A stretch of 64,000 bases of DNA from Gammaproteobacteria bacterium (GTDB taxonomy: Bacteria; Pseudomonadota; Gammaproteobacteria; HTCC5015), in assembly GCA_028284675.1 (NCBI GenBank), contig JANQRI010000004.1, forward strand, positions 5,772-69,771, in the 5' to 3' direction. Every line of letters begins with the position of its first letter. Positions within the stretch are counted from its first letter, which is position 1. Both the position numbers and the translations under genes were made by a program. Under the pieces are notes generated by a model that was given only the letters and a program-made list of their open reading frames with translations, searched no databases and was not told the DNA's origin. Shown one piece after another: positions 1-12,800 of the stretch.

Positions 1-372
1 ATCCATATGCCCTTTATTTTGTGAGGCAGGCAAACCAAAGATGTAAACCAGCCCGATAAACAAATCGGTAATACCGGCAAACCCTGCGACAATACCCAAA
101 TCACCAAAAAACCCGAATCCGGCCAGTAAACAAAAACCGGCAATCCGCAGCAGCGCGTTGATATAAACCAGGTTTGCACGTGTCTCCAGATTTCTGGAGC
201 AAAATACCAGCACAAAACCAATAAATATCACAAAACAGCCCAGGTTCAATGTCCAGTAATAAGAGTCAGGGGTTTTAAAACCGATCAAATCAAAATATCC
301 GGGAATAAAAAAAGACAGCCCCAGAAAAATATTATAAATACCTGTCCAGTAAACAAATTTTTTCATTGTCAT
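1..372 (-). CDS. Small integral membrane protein, 3' end outside window
   Basis: The reading frame is open from an ATG at 372 to the window edge, giving at least 124 residues with no stop. An AGGAG ribosome binding site lies just upstream. The protein begins MTMKKFVYWTGIYN and has about four hydrophobic stretches rich in Phe, Gly and Leu, so it is an inner-membrane protein. No family is recognised. It lies 35 bp downstream of the exporter gene on the same strand and is probably the last visible gene of the biosynthetic operon. A role in transport or self-protection would be guesswork. Confidence 0.7.
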   Translation of the reverse strand, partial: MTMKKFVYWTGIYNIFLGLSFFIPGYFDLIGFKTPDSYYWTLNLGCFVIFIGFVLVFCSRNLETRANLVYINALLRIAGFCLLAGFGFFGDLGIVAGFAGITDLFIGLVYIFGLPASQNKGHMD

Positions 373-407
373 CACAAATCTCCTGTTTTTATAGTGAGTG
401 GTTTTTA

Positions 408-2735
408 TTAAATAGGCTTGGGAGCTGCCGTATAAGCAGCAGACTCAGCCAGCTTTGGTTTGAATAACAGTATCAATACCGGCAAAAGCACCAGGTCACC
501 GATAATTGCAAACAACATCGACAAGCCGGTTAACAATCCGAAATACTGCAATGGCAATGTTTGCGCAAGCATCATGACCGAAAATCCGAAAAACAATACT
601 ATGGACGTAACCACGATCGGCTTACCGGCATCTTTCACTGTTTTCACTACAGACTCTTCCAGTGACAGGCCTGCCATTTGATTACGCCTGAACCAGACAA
701 GATAGTGAATGGTGTCGTCTACCGCAATTCCCAGTGTCATCGTCGCGACCATAATCGTCGCAGCATCAAACGGAATATTGAACCAACCCATAATACCCAG
801 CACCAAACCAATCGGAAATACATTAGGCAACATGCTTATCAGAGCCAGTTTTGTGTTTTTTGCAACAAAAAACATGATTACAAATACCATGATAAACGCG
901 AGAAACAAACTACGCACTTGACTGGCTTTAAGATTGGCATCCATATCAACATATAGCCGGCCATAACCGGTAAATTTATAGGTAAAATTATCACCTAACT
1001 TTGCCGGTAGATAACTGTCAACAAACTCCTCCAGTTTCACATTGATATCAAAAGGGCCGTTAATACATTGAAATGATACGATCGCCTCCATTCTGTCCGG
1101 TGACACCAGCCCGTCGATTTCATCCGGTTCACCAATCTCATAAAAATCCAGCACATCCAGATCATTGTCCGGGATTACATACGCTTCTGCCTGACCTGCA
1201 TTAAAGGCTTTGTTTATCGATTTAAAGTAATCCGCAATTGAGAAAGACGAGGTATACTCATCACTCATATGATTCACAATAGCCTGCTGGATATCATCGA
1301 GCATTTTCAGGCTTTCACTTCGGGTAAAATCATGCTCAGGCGATTTTGCCTGAATCGTTAAAATAATCGGTACAGTTCCACCATAATTCTTATCCAGATA
1401 GTCCATATCCACCTTTACCGGATTTTGATCAGGCATGTAATTGGTAAAGTTGGTAACATATTTGATATTACTAATACCGATAAACACAAATACAAACAGT
1501 ATAACCGCCAGACCTGCAACAATTTTTTTATTGGCAATTACCCAGTAAGTTGATTTTTCCAGTATCAGGTTCAACAAACCGTCACCGGATTTTTTATCTT
1601 CTACCGGTTTTTTCACGACTGCTTTATGCTTTCTGAAAAGCAATAATGCCGCCGGAATAAATGTAAATGTGATAAGAAATGCTATAACTACGCCCAGACT
1701 CATATAAATACCGACTATTTTCACCGGCCTGACCGGGCTGGATAAGAAAGACATAAAACCGACTGCGGTCGTTATCGTAGTCAACAAACAAGGCAACCAT
1801 AACACCCGCAAAACCTTGCGCATATTTTCATAACGACTCTCACTGCTGTGCATTGAAATACTTTTATAATGAGACAACACATGAATCGAATCGGACACTG
1901 CAATCGCGATTAACACCGGTGGAATCATCATTGTAACAAGATTAAGTGTTTCCCCTGCAGCAACATATATACCAATAGACCAAATACTCACCAATAATAC
2001 ATTTGCCAGACACAGCACTGACAATGACACACGACGCAACAACAGCCCAACTACGACCAGAATAAACAACAGTGTAATCGGGCCGAATTTTTCACTGTCG
2101 GTTTGACCCAGGGTATTGAGTTCATTCTCAACAATTGGTGTGCCGGTAAACAGCAGCCTGACCCGTTCGCCGGCAATTTCTCTGGCAGCACTCATTAACT
2201 GAGACTGCAACGCACCTTTTTCTTCATTGGATTTTAAGGATTCGAACTCAATGATAATCGCAGTCATTTTTGCATTGGGTGATACCAGCACCAGACTCTG
2301 CACCAAATCACTGCTAATCGATTCCTGGCGGGCCCGCTCCAGTATTTCCGCACTCAGCTCACCGGCAGGAATAAGCGGCCGGAATATAACCGTATCATCT
2401 TCCCCATAAGGAAGATTTTGCTCGGTAATACTGGTTACCCTGCGAACTCCGTCAGTTTTTTTCGCCATCTCAGACAATTCACGCACCAGTTCAATATTTT
2501 GCCTGGAGAATATATCGTCATCTTCAAAAACAATCAGACTGCGTTCTTCATTACCATAAACTTCCTGAAAACGATGATAAAAATTCAGGTCCGCATTATC
2601 GTCCTCAAAAAACACATCAATCGTATTATGATTTTTTTGCTGCCCGTAAAAATGAGCGAGCGGCAGTGTTGCGATTAAAATTAATGCAAAAAATACTTTA
2701 CTGTAGTTTGTTGAAAAATCGACAAAGCGATTCAT
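408..2735 (-). CDS. RND/MMPL-type exporter (HAE3-like), about 775 aa
   Basis: Two similar halves each carry one N-terminal membrane helix, a large periplasmic loop and a block of five helices, as in the RND superfamily. Asp-containing helix motifs are visible in each half: AIAVSDSIHVLSHY (about residue 280) and GIAVDDTIHYLVWFRR (about residue 675). The length suits the hydrophobe/amphiphile exporter 3 or MMPL group rather than the roughly 1,000-residue AcrB group. I prefer ATG 2735, preceded by GGAAAG, to the TTG at 2762. No membrane-fusion partner is next to it. As the last large gene of the PKS operon it most likely exports the product, which is inference. Confidence 0.85.
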   Translation of the reverse strand: MNRFVDFSTNYSKVFFALILIATLPLAHFYGQQKNHNTIDVFFEDDNADLNFYHRFQEVYGNEERSLIVFEDDDIFSRQNIELVRELSEMAKKTDGVRRVTSITEQNLPYGEDDTVIFRPLIPAGELSAEILERARQESISSDLVQSLVLVSPNAKMTAIIIEFESLKSNEEKGALQSQLMSAAREIAGERVRLLFTGTPIVENELNTLGQTDSEKFGPITLLFILVVVGLLLRRVSLSVLCLANVLLVSIWSIGIYVAAGETLNLVTMMIPPVLIAIAVSDSIHVLSHYKSISMHSSESRYENMRKVLRVLWLPCLLTTITTAVGFMSFLSSPVRPVKIVGIYMSLGVVIAFLITFTFIPAALLLFRKHKAVVKKPVEDKKSGDGLLNLILEKSTYWVIANKKIVAGLAVILFVFVFIGISNIKYVTNFTNYMPDQNPVKVDMDYLDKNYGGTVPIILTIQAKSPEHDFTRSESLKMLDDIQQAIVNHMSDEYTSSFSIADYFKSINKAFNAGQAEAYVIPDNDLDVLDFYEIGEPDEIDGLVSPDRMEAIVSFQCINGPFDINVKLEEFVDSYLPAKLGDNFTYKFTGYGRLYVDMDANLKASQVRSLFLAFIMVFVIMFFVAKNTKLALISMLPNVFPIGLVLGIMGWFNIPFDAATIMVATMTLGIAVDDTIHYLVWFRRNQMAGLSLEESVVKTVKDAGKPIVVTSIVLFFGFSVMMLAQTLPLQYFGLLTGLSMLFAIIGDLVLLPVLILLFKPKLAESAAYTAAPKPI

Positions 2736-2790
2736 TAAGCTTTCCACTTGCTTATCTCCCAAGATAATAGCGCTATTTATTACGACCCGT

Positions 2791-3789
2791 TTAACCGATG
2801 TTTTCCTTCAGCGAGAGCTGAGGATTAACCTGTTGCCCGGGAATGACTTTGCAGGAAAAATCATACTTCTGTAAATCCAGTTCATTTTCATTCTCATAAT
2901 TTACAACACGAACCAGATACACAACATCACATGGTGAAGCGCGTGACACAAACTCCGCCTGGTGCACTTCGTCCCAAAACGCCGGGAAACCACAACGATT
3001 ACAATATGTCACATAAACATCGGCGACATCCAACAGGCTTTTATCGAAGTTTAATTGCAAATGTTCGCCCTTTTTCATAATGCCATATTCATATGATGTG
3101 ATCTGAGGATCACCAACCGGCAAATAGATTCTTCTTACCAGCTTAGGTGGAAGTATGTTTTTCCAGCGCAGCCACTGAAAAATATAGTACTGTGTGCAGT
3201 AATAGAACAAACCGCGACGATCAACCACATTTTCGGCAAAAAAATCGAGGCTTTTCTGCATCTCATTGCCGACATTTCTTTCATTTGTGGCCTGCACTCC
3301 ATCCAGTTTCACACCGGGGAAAACAGTATCACCGATATAACCGTAATAGCGCACCAGAATACGATACTGGTCCGGGGGCAAATCAATACGCTTCCAGGCC
3401 GTCTGCTCCGGGCTGTTACCCGGATACAAAATATCCACAACCTCGAAATCACCTTTAAAAATAGTGATAATCCAGCCGCGTGCGGATTTTTTAGCTGATT
3501 CAATCTGAACATCAATATGAGACTTTACGTCAAACGGTCCAAAAGACCCTAACGGAGCATGCGGGTTCCAGCGCGATGTCGTACACATCATATAAGGAAG
3601 CGCACCGGGTATCTCCAGGGATTCAGAGTATGCTGTCCAGGTCAATGGTTCGTTTTTCTTAAGTCGCTTGCTAAACATTATCTGCGCACCTTTTAAAATC
3701 AAAAAGCGCGTCGAACGATAAAATAAAAACGACAGAACAAATCCTGGAATGCGCCAGATCAACGCAACACAGTTATATATCAATTTCAT
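2791..3789 (-). CDS. DUF6208-like conserved protein, 332 aa
   Basis: An ATG with a strong AAGGA site gives 332 residues. The N-terminal 30 residues are hydrophobic and probably anchor the protein. Conserved-looking blocks are RWNPHAPLGSFGPFDVKSH (about 72), a beta-rich middle, YYIFQWLRWKNILPPKLVRR (about 202) and YLPVGDPQ. From memory this pattern matches the DUF6208 family, best known from cyanobacteria; I could not search it. It starts 29 bp after the megasynthase stop and ends 56 bp before the RND gene start, so it is cotranscribed with the cluster. Function unknown. The beta-rich periplasmic-looking body could be carried by a lipid or product-handling protein, but nothing shows this directly. 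Confidence 0.65.
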   Translation of the reverse strand: MKLIYNCVALIWRIPGFVLSFLFYRSTRFLILKGAQIMFSKRLKKNEPLTWTAYSESLEIPGALPYMMCTTSRWNPHAPLGSFGPFDVKSHIDVQIESAKKSARGWIITIFKGDFEVVDILYPGNSPEQTAWKRIDLPPDQYRILVRYYGYIGDTVFPGVKLDGVQATNERNVGNEMQKSLDFFAENVVDRRGLFYYCTQYYIFQWLRWKNILPPKLVRRIYLPVGDPQITSYEYGIMKKGEHLQLNFDKSLLDVADVYVTYCNRCGFPAFWDEVHQAEFVSRASPCDVVYLVRVVNYENENELDLQKYDFSCKVIPGQQVNPQLSLKENIG

Positions 3790-3818
3790 ATTTTTTCCTT
3801 CAATTAAAATTTTCTTAA

Positions 3819-6800
3819 TTATCCCGTCACTTCCAATACATCTTTTTGTCTGTGAAGCTCTTTGTTTATATCTGACCGATCGAACACATAACCCAGCTGC
3901 TCAGCCAGCTCAATTGTTTTCTGATCAAATTTGCCCAGCATATCTTTATGTGCCTCCCAGGCATTGGCATAAGCAGCTTCAATCTTGTTATGTTTGGAAA
4001 AATTTGGATCGCCAATCGGTATTGAATGTTGGTGCAAACCATCGGTCATCCGGTCGCCTTCATAAGGATTCAGCATGGATTCTTCGAAAGGCACATTCAA
4101 AAATCGACATAAGGCCTGCATATTTTCTGCAGGATCAGACACCAGCTGCTCATAATGCAGCTGCAACTGCCGGTGCGGAGGAATACCCTGTAAAAACCCG
4201 GCAATATTGCTGTTCATTTTATGCCAGAGCCGGCCGGCATATTCCCAGGCATCCCCTTCAATCGAGAATAACTTGTCAAAGCGATTACGCACAAAAGACT
4301 CGGCAACCGATAATGGGTGCCGAATCAGGTGAATATATAAAGGTGACTCGGAAAGCTGTTCAGCACGCTGCAAAATATCCGACTCAAGTGCATATGTCGG
4401 TGATTTATCAACCACGTAACGCTCTCCCGCAAGACGCTGTAACAACGTGTAGGTTTCAGCAACCGAAATTCCATCTGCCTGTAATGTCTCAAGCTGTGCA
4501 ACACCGTTCTCTGTAGAAATTTTCTCCAGTTCGGTTAATGCTTTAATCAAACCTTCGCGCAAATACTTTTGATTGGCTTTAAGCAACTCTTCATTCCACT
4601 GAGTCAGGGTATCGTAAGGCAATAAATGCAATTCCGGCGGAGAGAAAATCGATGAGTGCCCGGCCATCATGACTCTAAGCAAGGTTGACCCAGCCCGTGG
4701 AGTGCTCAACACATAAACCAGTGGCTTGCGTGTCTGCTGATTATTAATATAAACCGGTGCAGATCGATCAGGCGATTCAGGCTGTATATTCTGCACCGGG
4801 GTATTATTTACTTCAGTATCTGCGGATTCCTGTAAAGCCGGCTGTTTGACGTCGGTGCCGCTGCCAATTTCACCTTCCAGATAAGCAGTCAGCTTTGTCA
4901 GATTATTATATTCGAGCATTTCGTTGGGATATAAACGCAAACCATACTGCTCTTCGATTTGCTCAATGATTTTCATTGCCAAAATTGAGTCCAGCCCCAT
5001 CTCCCAAAACTCGGTGCTTGAATCAATATCCGCTTCGGCAATGCCTGTAACCTCTGATAATTTTTCACATAGAAACGCGTTGATCTCGGATGTGGAATTT
5101 TGCTGCACCTGCTCAGTTGCCGATTCCTGCACCGGTGCTTTTTCAGTTGTCACCGCCTGCAACTCACTGCTTAAATAAGCAGTGAGTTTTGACAAATTGT
5201 TATACTCCAACATTTCATTGGGATATAAGCGTAAACCATAATGACTTTCGATCTGCTCAATGATCTTCATCGCTAAAATCGAATCCAGCCCCATTTCCCA
5301 GAATTCAGTAACCGCATCAATCTCGGCCTCTGCGATACCGGTCACTTCGGATAACTGCGCACGCAGAAAATCATTGATATCAACACTCTGTGTTGCTGCA
5401 ACAGATGCGCTCTTAGGCGCTTCCGTTATTTCCTGTATATCGTCCGGCTTCACCTCTTTTGTTTCGGGTTTATTAGCCTGCATCAGTTCACGATGATTGA
5501 CAGACAGACTTGTATGACGACTTTGTAAACGATAATAGCCAGCCGTTCTTGCTTTACTCACACCCAACCTTGTATCGACCTGCTCCTGATAGCCTGCAAG
5601 TACAATTGTAGAGGCACTTCGGCTACTTAATACTGCATCAAATGCCCGCAGACCATATTTATTTTTTAGAGGAACAAGGCCAAACTCTTTTGTGATCCAT
5701 GCCTTGGTTGCCTCATCGGTTGTCATCGCACCATCACGCCATAACGGCCAGTTAATCGCGCGCGTCAGCCCGTATCGTTCCTGCCGCTGAACCTGTGCAT
5801 TTCGATATCCGGCAAAATGATCCAGAAAACTGTTTGCGTAAGCATAATCACACTGACCGACATTACCCATTACACCGACAATAGAAGAAAATAATATAAA
5901 TAGATCCAACTCTGTATTTGCCAATGCCGCATCCAGATTAAGTGTACCTTTAACTTTCGGAGCAATAACTTTTTCGATTTGTTGCAGATTTTTATTACTG
6001 ATATAAGCATCCTGCAATACACCTGCAGTATGCAGAACACCATTAATCGAACCAAAATTTTCAATAGCAGCATTAACCAATGCATCCGCCTGAGAGCGCT
6101 CTGCAATATCCGACTGCAGGTAAATTGCCTCCCCCCCATCACGACGAAGTTCATCAAGAAATGCATGAATATCACTGCCTGCCGGTGAGCGTCCGCTTAA
6201 CACCAGTTTCGCCTGGTAGTGTTTTGCCAAATAACCGGCGAATAAACGCCCCAAACCACCGAAACCTCCGGTAATCAGATAAACACCGTTCTGCCTAAGC
6301 GTTGTTTGCCCCGGCAAATCTGTGAACACTGCATCCACAAACTCCGGGATCTCACGTTCCCCTGCTTTATAACGGATATCTTCCGAACCTTGTGCAACAG
6401 TTTGCAGCTCACGCATAATCAGTTCGGCGATATAAGCAGCCCGTGCCGGTGTATCATCACCTTCAACCGCAACCTCAATATTCTTTATTTTTAAACGTGG
6501 CAACTCATACGCAACCGTTTTCAAAAAACCACTCATCGCCTGAAAATATGGATCCGTCGAATCAGAGTTACTGGTATGCACATAGAGAAACGGAATATCC
6601 TGCTCCGGCTTGTTAGCCATCAAAGCCTGCACACAATGAAAAACCGAATACAACCCTGCATCCAATGCCTGTTTATCTGAAAACTCACCTTTAGACCAGC
6701 AATGAACAATTCGCTGTAAATTTAAATCTTTATTATCCAGATCTTCAAATAATCGGACGAAGTGTGTCGCATCTGACGGATTGATACTTACGGTATTCGC

Positions 6801-9800
6801 ATCATGCCAAATATAAGCATCACCCGGGAAAACACGATAGCAGGTACCAGAAGATACAGACTGATGCAATTGCTCTGATAAATCAGTGCCCGTATCGAAT
6901 AATAAAGTATCACCAGAACCAGGACTGACGACCGGATCAACTTCTAATGGCACCGGACTCCAATCAACTGATTTATACAATAACTGCGCGGCATCCAGTG
7001 CAACTTCAGTCACAGCATCCGGCTGTTGCGCTATCGGTTTACAAAGACAACCTTCCACATTGAAAATCACTTCCCCGGCGGATGAAATTGCGGTCAGATC
7101 ATATGCCTTATCTTCCGGGTCTTTATCAAAAGTATTTCTTGCCGGCTGCAAATAAAGGTACTTGACCGCTGAGGGTTCACCGGACAATACAAGATGCCCG
7201 ATTTCGAAAGGCACCATTAGCATACTATTATCCTGATATCGGGTACCAAGCAAATAACTCAGCGTTGAAAAACCCAAATCGATCACAAGAGGCAGAGCCA
7301 GCTCGTCTTTCGTTGCTGCTGCCGGCATATTAATATCTACAAGAATCCGGTTCTTGCTGCATTGAATGGTATTTATCGCATTGACAGGTTTTCCATCGAA
7401 TATTGCTTCAGCTCTTAAACCTTGCATCAGGCTTTCAACATCAACTACTGTCTGGCACTGCTCTTTGAGAGCATCGATGTTAATAATTTCAATTGCCTGT
7501 TTGGCTTCAGGCAAGGTTTTTAAGTGTATGGTACCCTGAGCAACAACCTCTTCTTTATCTGAAACTGCAAGTGTTTCAAATTCAAGCCGCCTATGGTCAT
7601 TATCAGGATAAAGCCTGGTATTTAATGCGAGCGGCTCTTCCACCGAAATCACCGGTTCGGACCAGCTCAGGTTACTCATATAAGTAACTTTTTGGTCACC
7701 GGCCGCCAGCTCAGCAGCCAATTTTGCCATTTGCAGCATTAGCGGACCGGATAGTCGATTATCAGCGGTTTTTAAATGATGCTGTCTATAACAAAATTCC
7801 GAATCGATTTTTTTCGTATATTGGATATGGGCCAGTGTCGACTCATTTTTATCAAGCAACGGATGCAATCCGACTTCAGCAGCTTCTACCTTTTTCTCGG
7901 TTACCGCCGGCGTGATATCGGAAATCCAGTAGCGATTTTGTGCGAATGGGTATAAAGGCAGTGATATTCTTCGTGGGCGTGGCTGCTCAACATATAGAAG
8001 CTCCCAATCTATATCTGCACCGGAAACCCAAAACCTGGAAAGTTTTGCCAAATTGCGATGCCTGATAAAAACATCAATAATATCGACCGCTTCATTACCG
8101 CTTAATAACCAATCATATCGATCACTATCAGCTTTTGCATTCCCTTTAAATACACTTTCCGGAATACCTGACCCGTCAGCCAGTACTGATAATATTTCAA
8201 GCAGTTGATTTGCATCTTTAAACACTATCGCAACGCGTTCATTCATTGCTTCGCGACCGGCTTGCAGAGTATAAGCCATATCGGTTAAATCAGGCACTGT
8301 TTCCGATGCAATTTGTTTTTTCAAAAAGACCTGCCAACGCCTAATAAGCTCTGCAAGGCGCTCATCATTTTTTGCCGACAGCAAAAACAGGTAATCATTT
8401 TGCTGGGGCAATGATTCACGAACCGGTGATTGATATTCTTTTAAAATGATATGCGCATTCGCACCGCCGGCACCGAATGAACTGATTCCGGCCGAGCGCT
8501 CGACTGTGGCAACTTCACCATTTACTGATAACTCCGGCTGCTCCCACTTTTCGAGCGCACGTTGCACAGTGAACTGGGTATCAGAAAAATCGATATTTGA
8601 ATTCAAGGTTTCAGAATGAATGGATGGCACCAGTGTCTGGTGTTTCATTTGCAATAATACTTTACTGATTGACGCCATTCCGGCAGCAGACTCCAGGTGG
8701 CCGATATTCGATTTTACCGAACCAATCGCACAGAACTGCTTATCTTCCGTATGCTCGCCAAAAGCACTGCTTAAACCACTGATCTCTATCGGATCACCCA
8801 ATGCGGTTCCGGTACCATGCGCTTCGATATAGCTGATGTGCCGGGGATCTATATCTGCTGATTCCAATGCCTTTTTAATCAATAAGCCCTGACGTTGCGG
8901 ATTAGGCACAGTATAACCATTGGTTTTTCCGTCATGATTCACTGCGGTCGCAGCAATTAAGCCGTAAATATTATCACCGTCTTTTTCGGCCTCACTCAGT
9001 GGTTTTAAAATAACCGCACCGACACCTTCACCCGGCACAAAACCGTCTCCACCTTCACCAAAGCTATGACAACGACCATCAGAAGACGTCATATTCATTT
9101 GCGCATGCAACAAATATTTATTTGGGTGCAAAGACAGGTTTACGCCACCCACAATTGCCATACGACATTCACCCTGGCGAATACTTTCAACGGCAGTATG
9201 CGCGCATGTCAGCGACGATGAACACAGCGTATCAATCGCCATACTTGGCCCATTGATGTTAAGAAAATAAGATACCCGGTTGGCTATCGAACCGTAGGCC
9301 GAACCCAGTGCCACTGGTTTTCCCTGCAGGGCCTGCTCAGCGCCGTATAATTGGTACTCTCCATACATGACACCGACAAATACTCCAACATTACCCTCAC
9401 AACTGCGCTGCAATCCGAGTCTCGTGTAACCTGCATCTTCGAGCGCTTCCCAGGCCACCTGGAGAAACTGCCTTTCCTGCGGGTCCATAATTTGTGCTTC
9501 AGTCGGTGATATATTAAAGAATAGCGGGTCAAATTTATCAGCATTATCGATAAAACCGCCCCAACAGTTTTTAAGGCCGTAACGTTCAGGATCCCAACGT
9601 GAAGCCGGTACTTCGCTGATGCAATCCCGGCCTTCTTTTAAATTTTCCCAAAGCTGAGACATATTATTTGCCATCGGGTAACGACCGCTTAACCCGATAA
9701 TAGCGATTGGTTCATCATTTTTTTGTGATCTACTGACTGCTCTTTTTCGTGATTCGCGATTGTCATCAACAGGCTTGATATTACCGGTGGTTTTCATCGC

Positions 9801-12800
9801 GCTTAACGGGAACGCAGACAGACCATCGCTGACAACTTTAATGGTCTCATCCCGGTGCTTATCAACAAAGTAACGCGCCAATTCCTTTAAGGTTTGACAC
9901 TCAAATAAAACGGTCTTTGATACATTGGTAAAATGATTATCAATTTCACTGTTAATACTGTTGATCAACAGAGAGTTAATCCCGTAATCAATCAGCGGTG
10001 TATCAACATTTATTTTATAAACCGCAATTCCTGATAGTTTCGCATACATTTGTTGAAAGTAGTTCTCAACATTTTCAAGCAGCGCAGCATCTTCATAATA
10101 GCTACTGGATGAAATTTTTATTTCCTGATGGAGGGGCATATCCGCTGTCTCTTCTTTTGTGTTCGTTGATATTTTTTCCGGTTCCCGATCGAACCAATGA
10201 CGCTCTTTTAAAAAAGGGTATGTTGGTAATGGTATTTTTTGGTTGGTTTTACAGACTTCCTGCCAATTAATATCTGAACCGGCTACCCACTTAGAAGCGA
10301 TATCATCCAGCTTATGGTAATCAATATCCTGATTCACATCTGTATTTCGGGTGCTGCCGGTATATAAGCCCAAAAACATATTTTCGCCGGTACAAAATCT
10401 ACCCAGGCGATCAATAAGCTCCTGGAGATTATCGGCTATAATCGCAAGACGATATTGCATCGGCACTCTGCCCATTTGCAGCGTATGCGCAACAGCCCCA
10501 AGCTCTATATCCGTTATTTCTGCCAGGTGCTGTCGCAAACTTTTTGCATAAGCACGCAACTGCGCTTCCGAAGCGGCCGACAGTACAATCAGTTGAGGAC
10601 CCGTTTCTATTTCAGAAAAATTATTTTTATAGGACTCAACAATTGCATGCCCATTGGAACCGGTTGCACCAAAACCATTAATTAATGCACGCACCGGGAA
10701 ATTTTGTTGCTTTTGCTGAGGATCAACAGTAGACCAGGCACTCAATTCACGATTAATGTAAAGCCCGGAATCATCAAGTTCCAATAAAGGATTAACCGGA
10801 TCACAATCAATCGATGGCGCCAACTGATTGTGCCGCATTTGCAACAGCACTTTCGTCAGCTGAGACATAAACGAGGCGGACTCCAGATGCCCAACATTGG
10901 GTTTTACCGAACCAATCGCACAAGTTTGCAGGTTATCTGTTTTAGCACAAAACACTTTCTTTAATGCATCAATCTCAGATGCATCGGCTAATGCGGCACC
11001 AGCCGCCGCAGACTCTACATAGCTAATATCTGCTGACGATAAAGACGCTTTTTTCAGTGTCTGAGCGATGGATTGCGCCTGGTTTTCGGAAGACGGCATC
11101 CCATAACGCGGGGTTCTACCACTATGCGTGATCGCTGTCGTTTTCACAATGCCGTGTATATAATCCTCGGCTTTTTGCGCTGTATCCAATGAGCGAATCA
11201 ATAAAGCCCCGACACCTTCACCAGGCACCCAGCCCGTGCCCGCAGCACCAAACGCCGAACTTTTTTCAGTACGGGAGAGTAAATTTAGGCCGCATAAATT
11301 ATTTTGATGATACGGATGCGCAATTATATTTACACCACCGACAATCGCTGCATCACACTCACCACGCCGCATACTCTCAACCGCCAGATGCAACGCCGTC
11401 AGTGCCGAAGAACAGGAAGTATCGATCGCAATACTCGGGCCCTGCAAATTAAAATAATGTGAAACACGATTTGCAATTGACGAATGGAATGAAAATGTCT
11501 TTTTCATATGCTCGGCATCCCAACCGTCCATCGCGATACTCTGATAATCAGACCACATTGCGCCGACAAACACACCGACTCTGGGTGCCGTCGCCTGTAA
11601 AGAGTCGCCGGTATAACCGGCATTTTCCAGGCACTCCCAAACCACCTCCAAAAACAGCCGTTCCTGCGGATCAATTAGCCTTGCTTCCATCGGGGAAATA
11701 TTAAACAGCAGGCTGTCAAACGTATCGACATGCGGCAAAAACCCTCCCCATTTACTGTAAGATTTTTCGTTTTCGCCTTCCGGGTTATAATAGGTTTCCA
11801 CCCGCCAGCGCGATTCAGGCACTTCGGAAATCGCTGACTCACCCTGCTTTAAAATCTCCCAAAATGCCTCGGGGTTGGCTGCCCCCGGATAGCGACCACT
11901 GACACCAATAATTGCAATATCCTTCTCCGGAGAGATGCTTGATTTTTCAGGCAAGCCTGAATTTAAAACATCGTCGGAAGATTGATCACCGGTGTAGTTA
12001 TCCCATAAGGGACGTGACACAGCACCACTATGCTGCCAGTGGCCGCAGACAAAACTATGCAACATCAGTTGCTGTGAATGTAATTTGAAATAAGATTCAA
12101 TTTTATCGAACCGCATACCGCCTATCGGGCAAACACCGAGATCCAGTTCGGACTGGTGATCCATAAATAACTGGCCGATACGACCTGCTTCAAAATGCGC
12201 CAGCCGGACCCCATAGTTCCCATAATCCTGATTTATGGTGCTCAGATCGGCGACCAGAAAAATATTAAACTTTGATTTAATATAATGTGTGCGATTAAAA
12301 GGCACATGACAACTTTTGATATGCTTGTCTAAATCATCTATCTCTGTATTAACTACCAATAACGCATGCTTTTCAGGAATATATTTATAGATCCCTTCAG
12401 CCAGACCTTGGATTCCATCTGCTTTTACATACACATACGCCTCCACCGAATAAATGCCGGCGGATGATGGGTAAAGTCTCGACAAACTTTTATTTGCATT
12501 TAGCGGTTGCAACGTTCCGAGTAATTTCGCCAAAGCCTGTAACGATACTGCGTGTTCACTGTATTCCCTTTGGCAGCTTCGCAACAAATAGTCATTATCA
12601 GGGTATTGAATATTATCCAGCGAAATTACGCGACAATGATTGCTCTTACGAAGATAACGTTGCTCTGCGGTAATTTCCGCCAGCTCTTCTTTTGATAAAG
12701 TACTGTACGAACCCGTTTTATTGCTTGTAACAATATCCTCAAGTGAACGATAAGTTTCTGGTTTAATATGATGCTCAGTCAGCGAAAGCGCACTATGAAT

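Noticed and set aside
3749..4516. Plus-strand ORF of 255 codons
   Set aside because: Opposite-strand shadow of the megasynthase sulfotransferase region, which has clear motifs; no ribosome binding site or family features.
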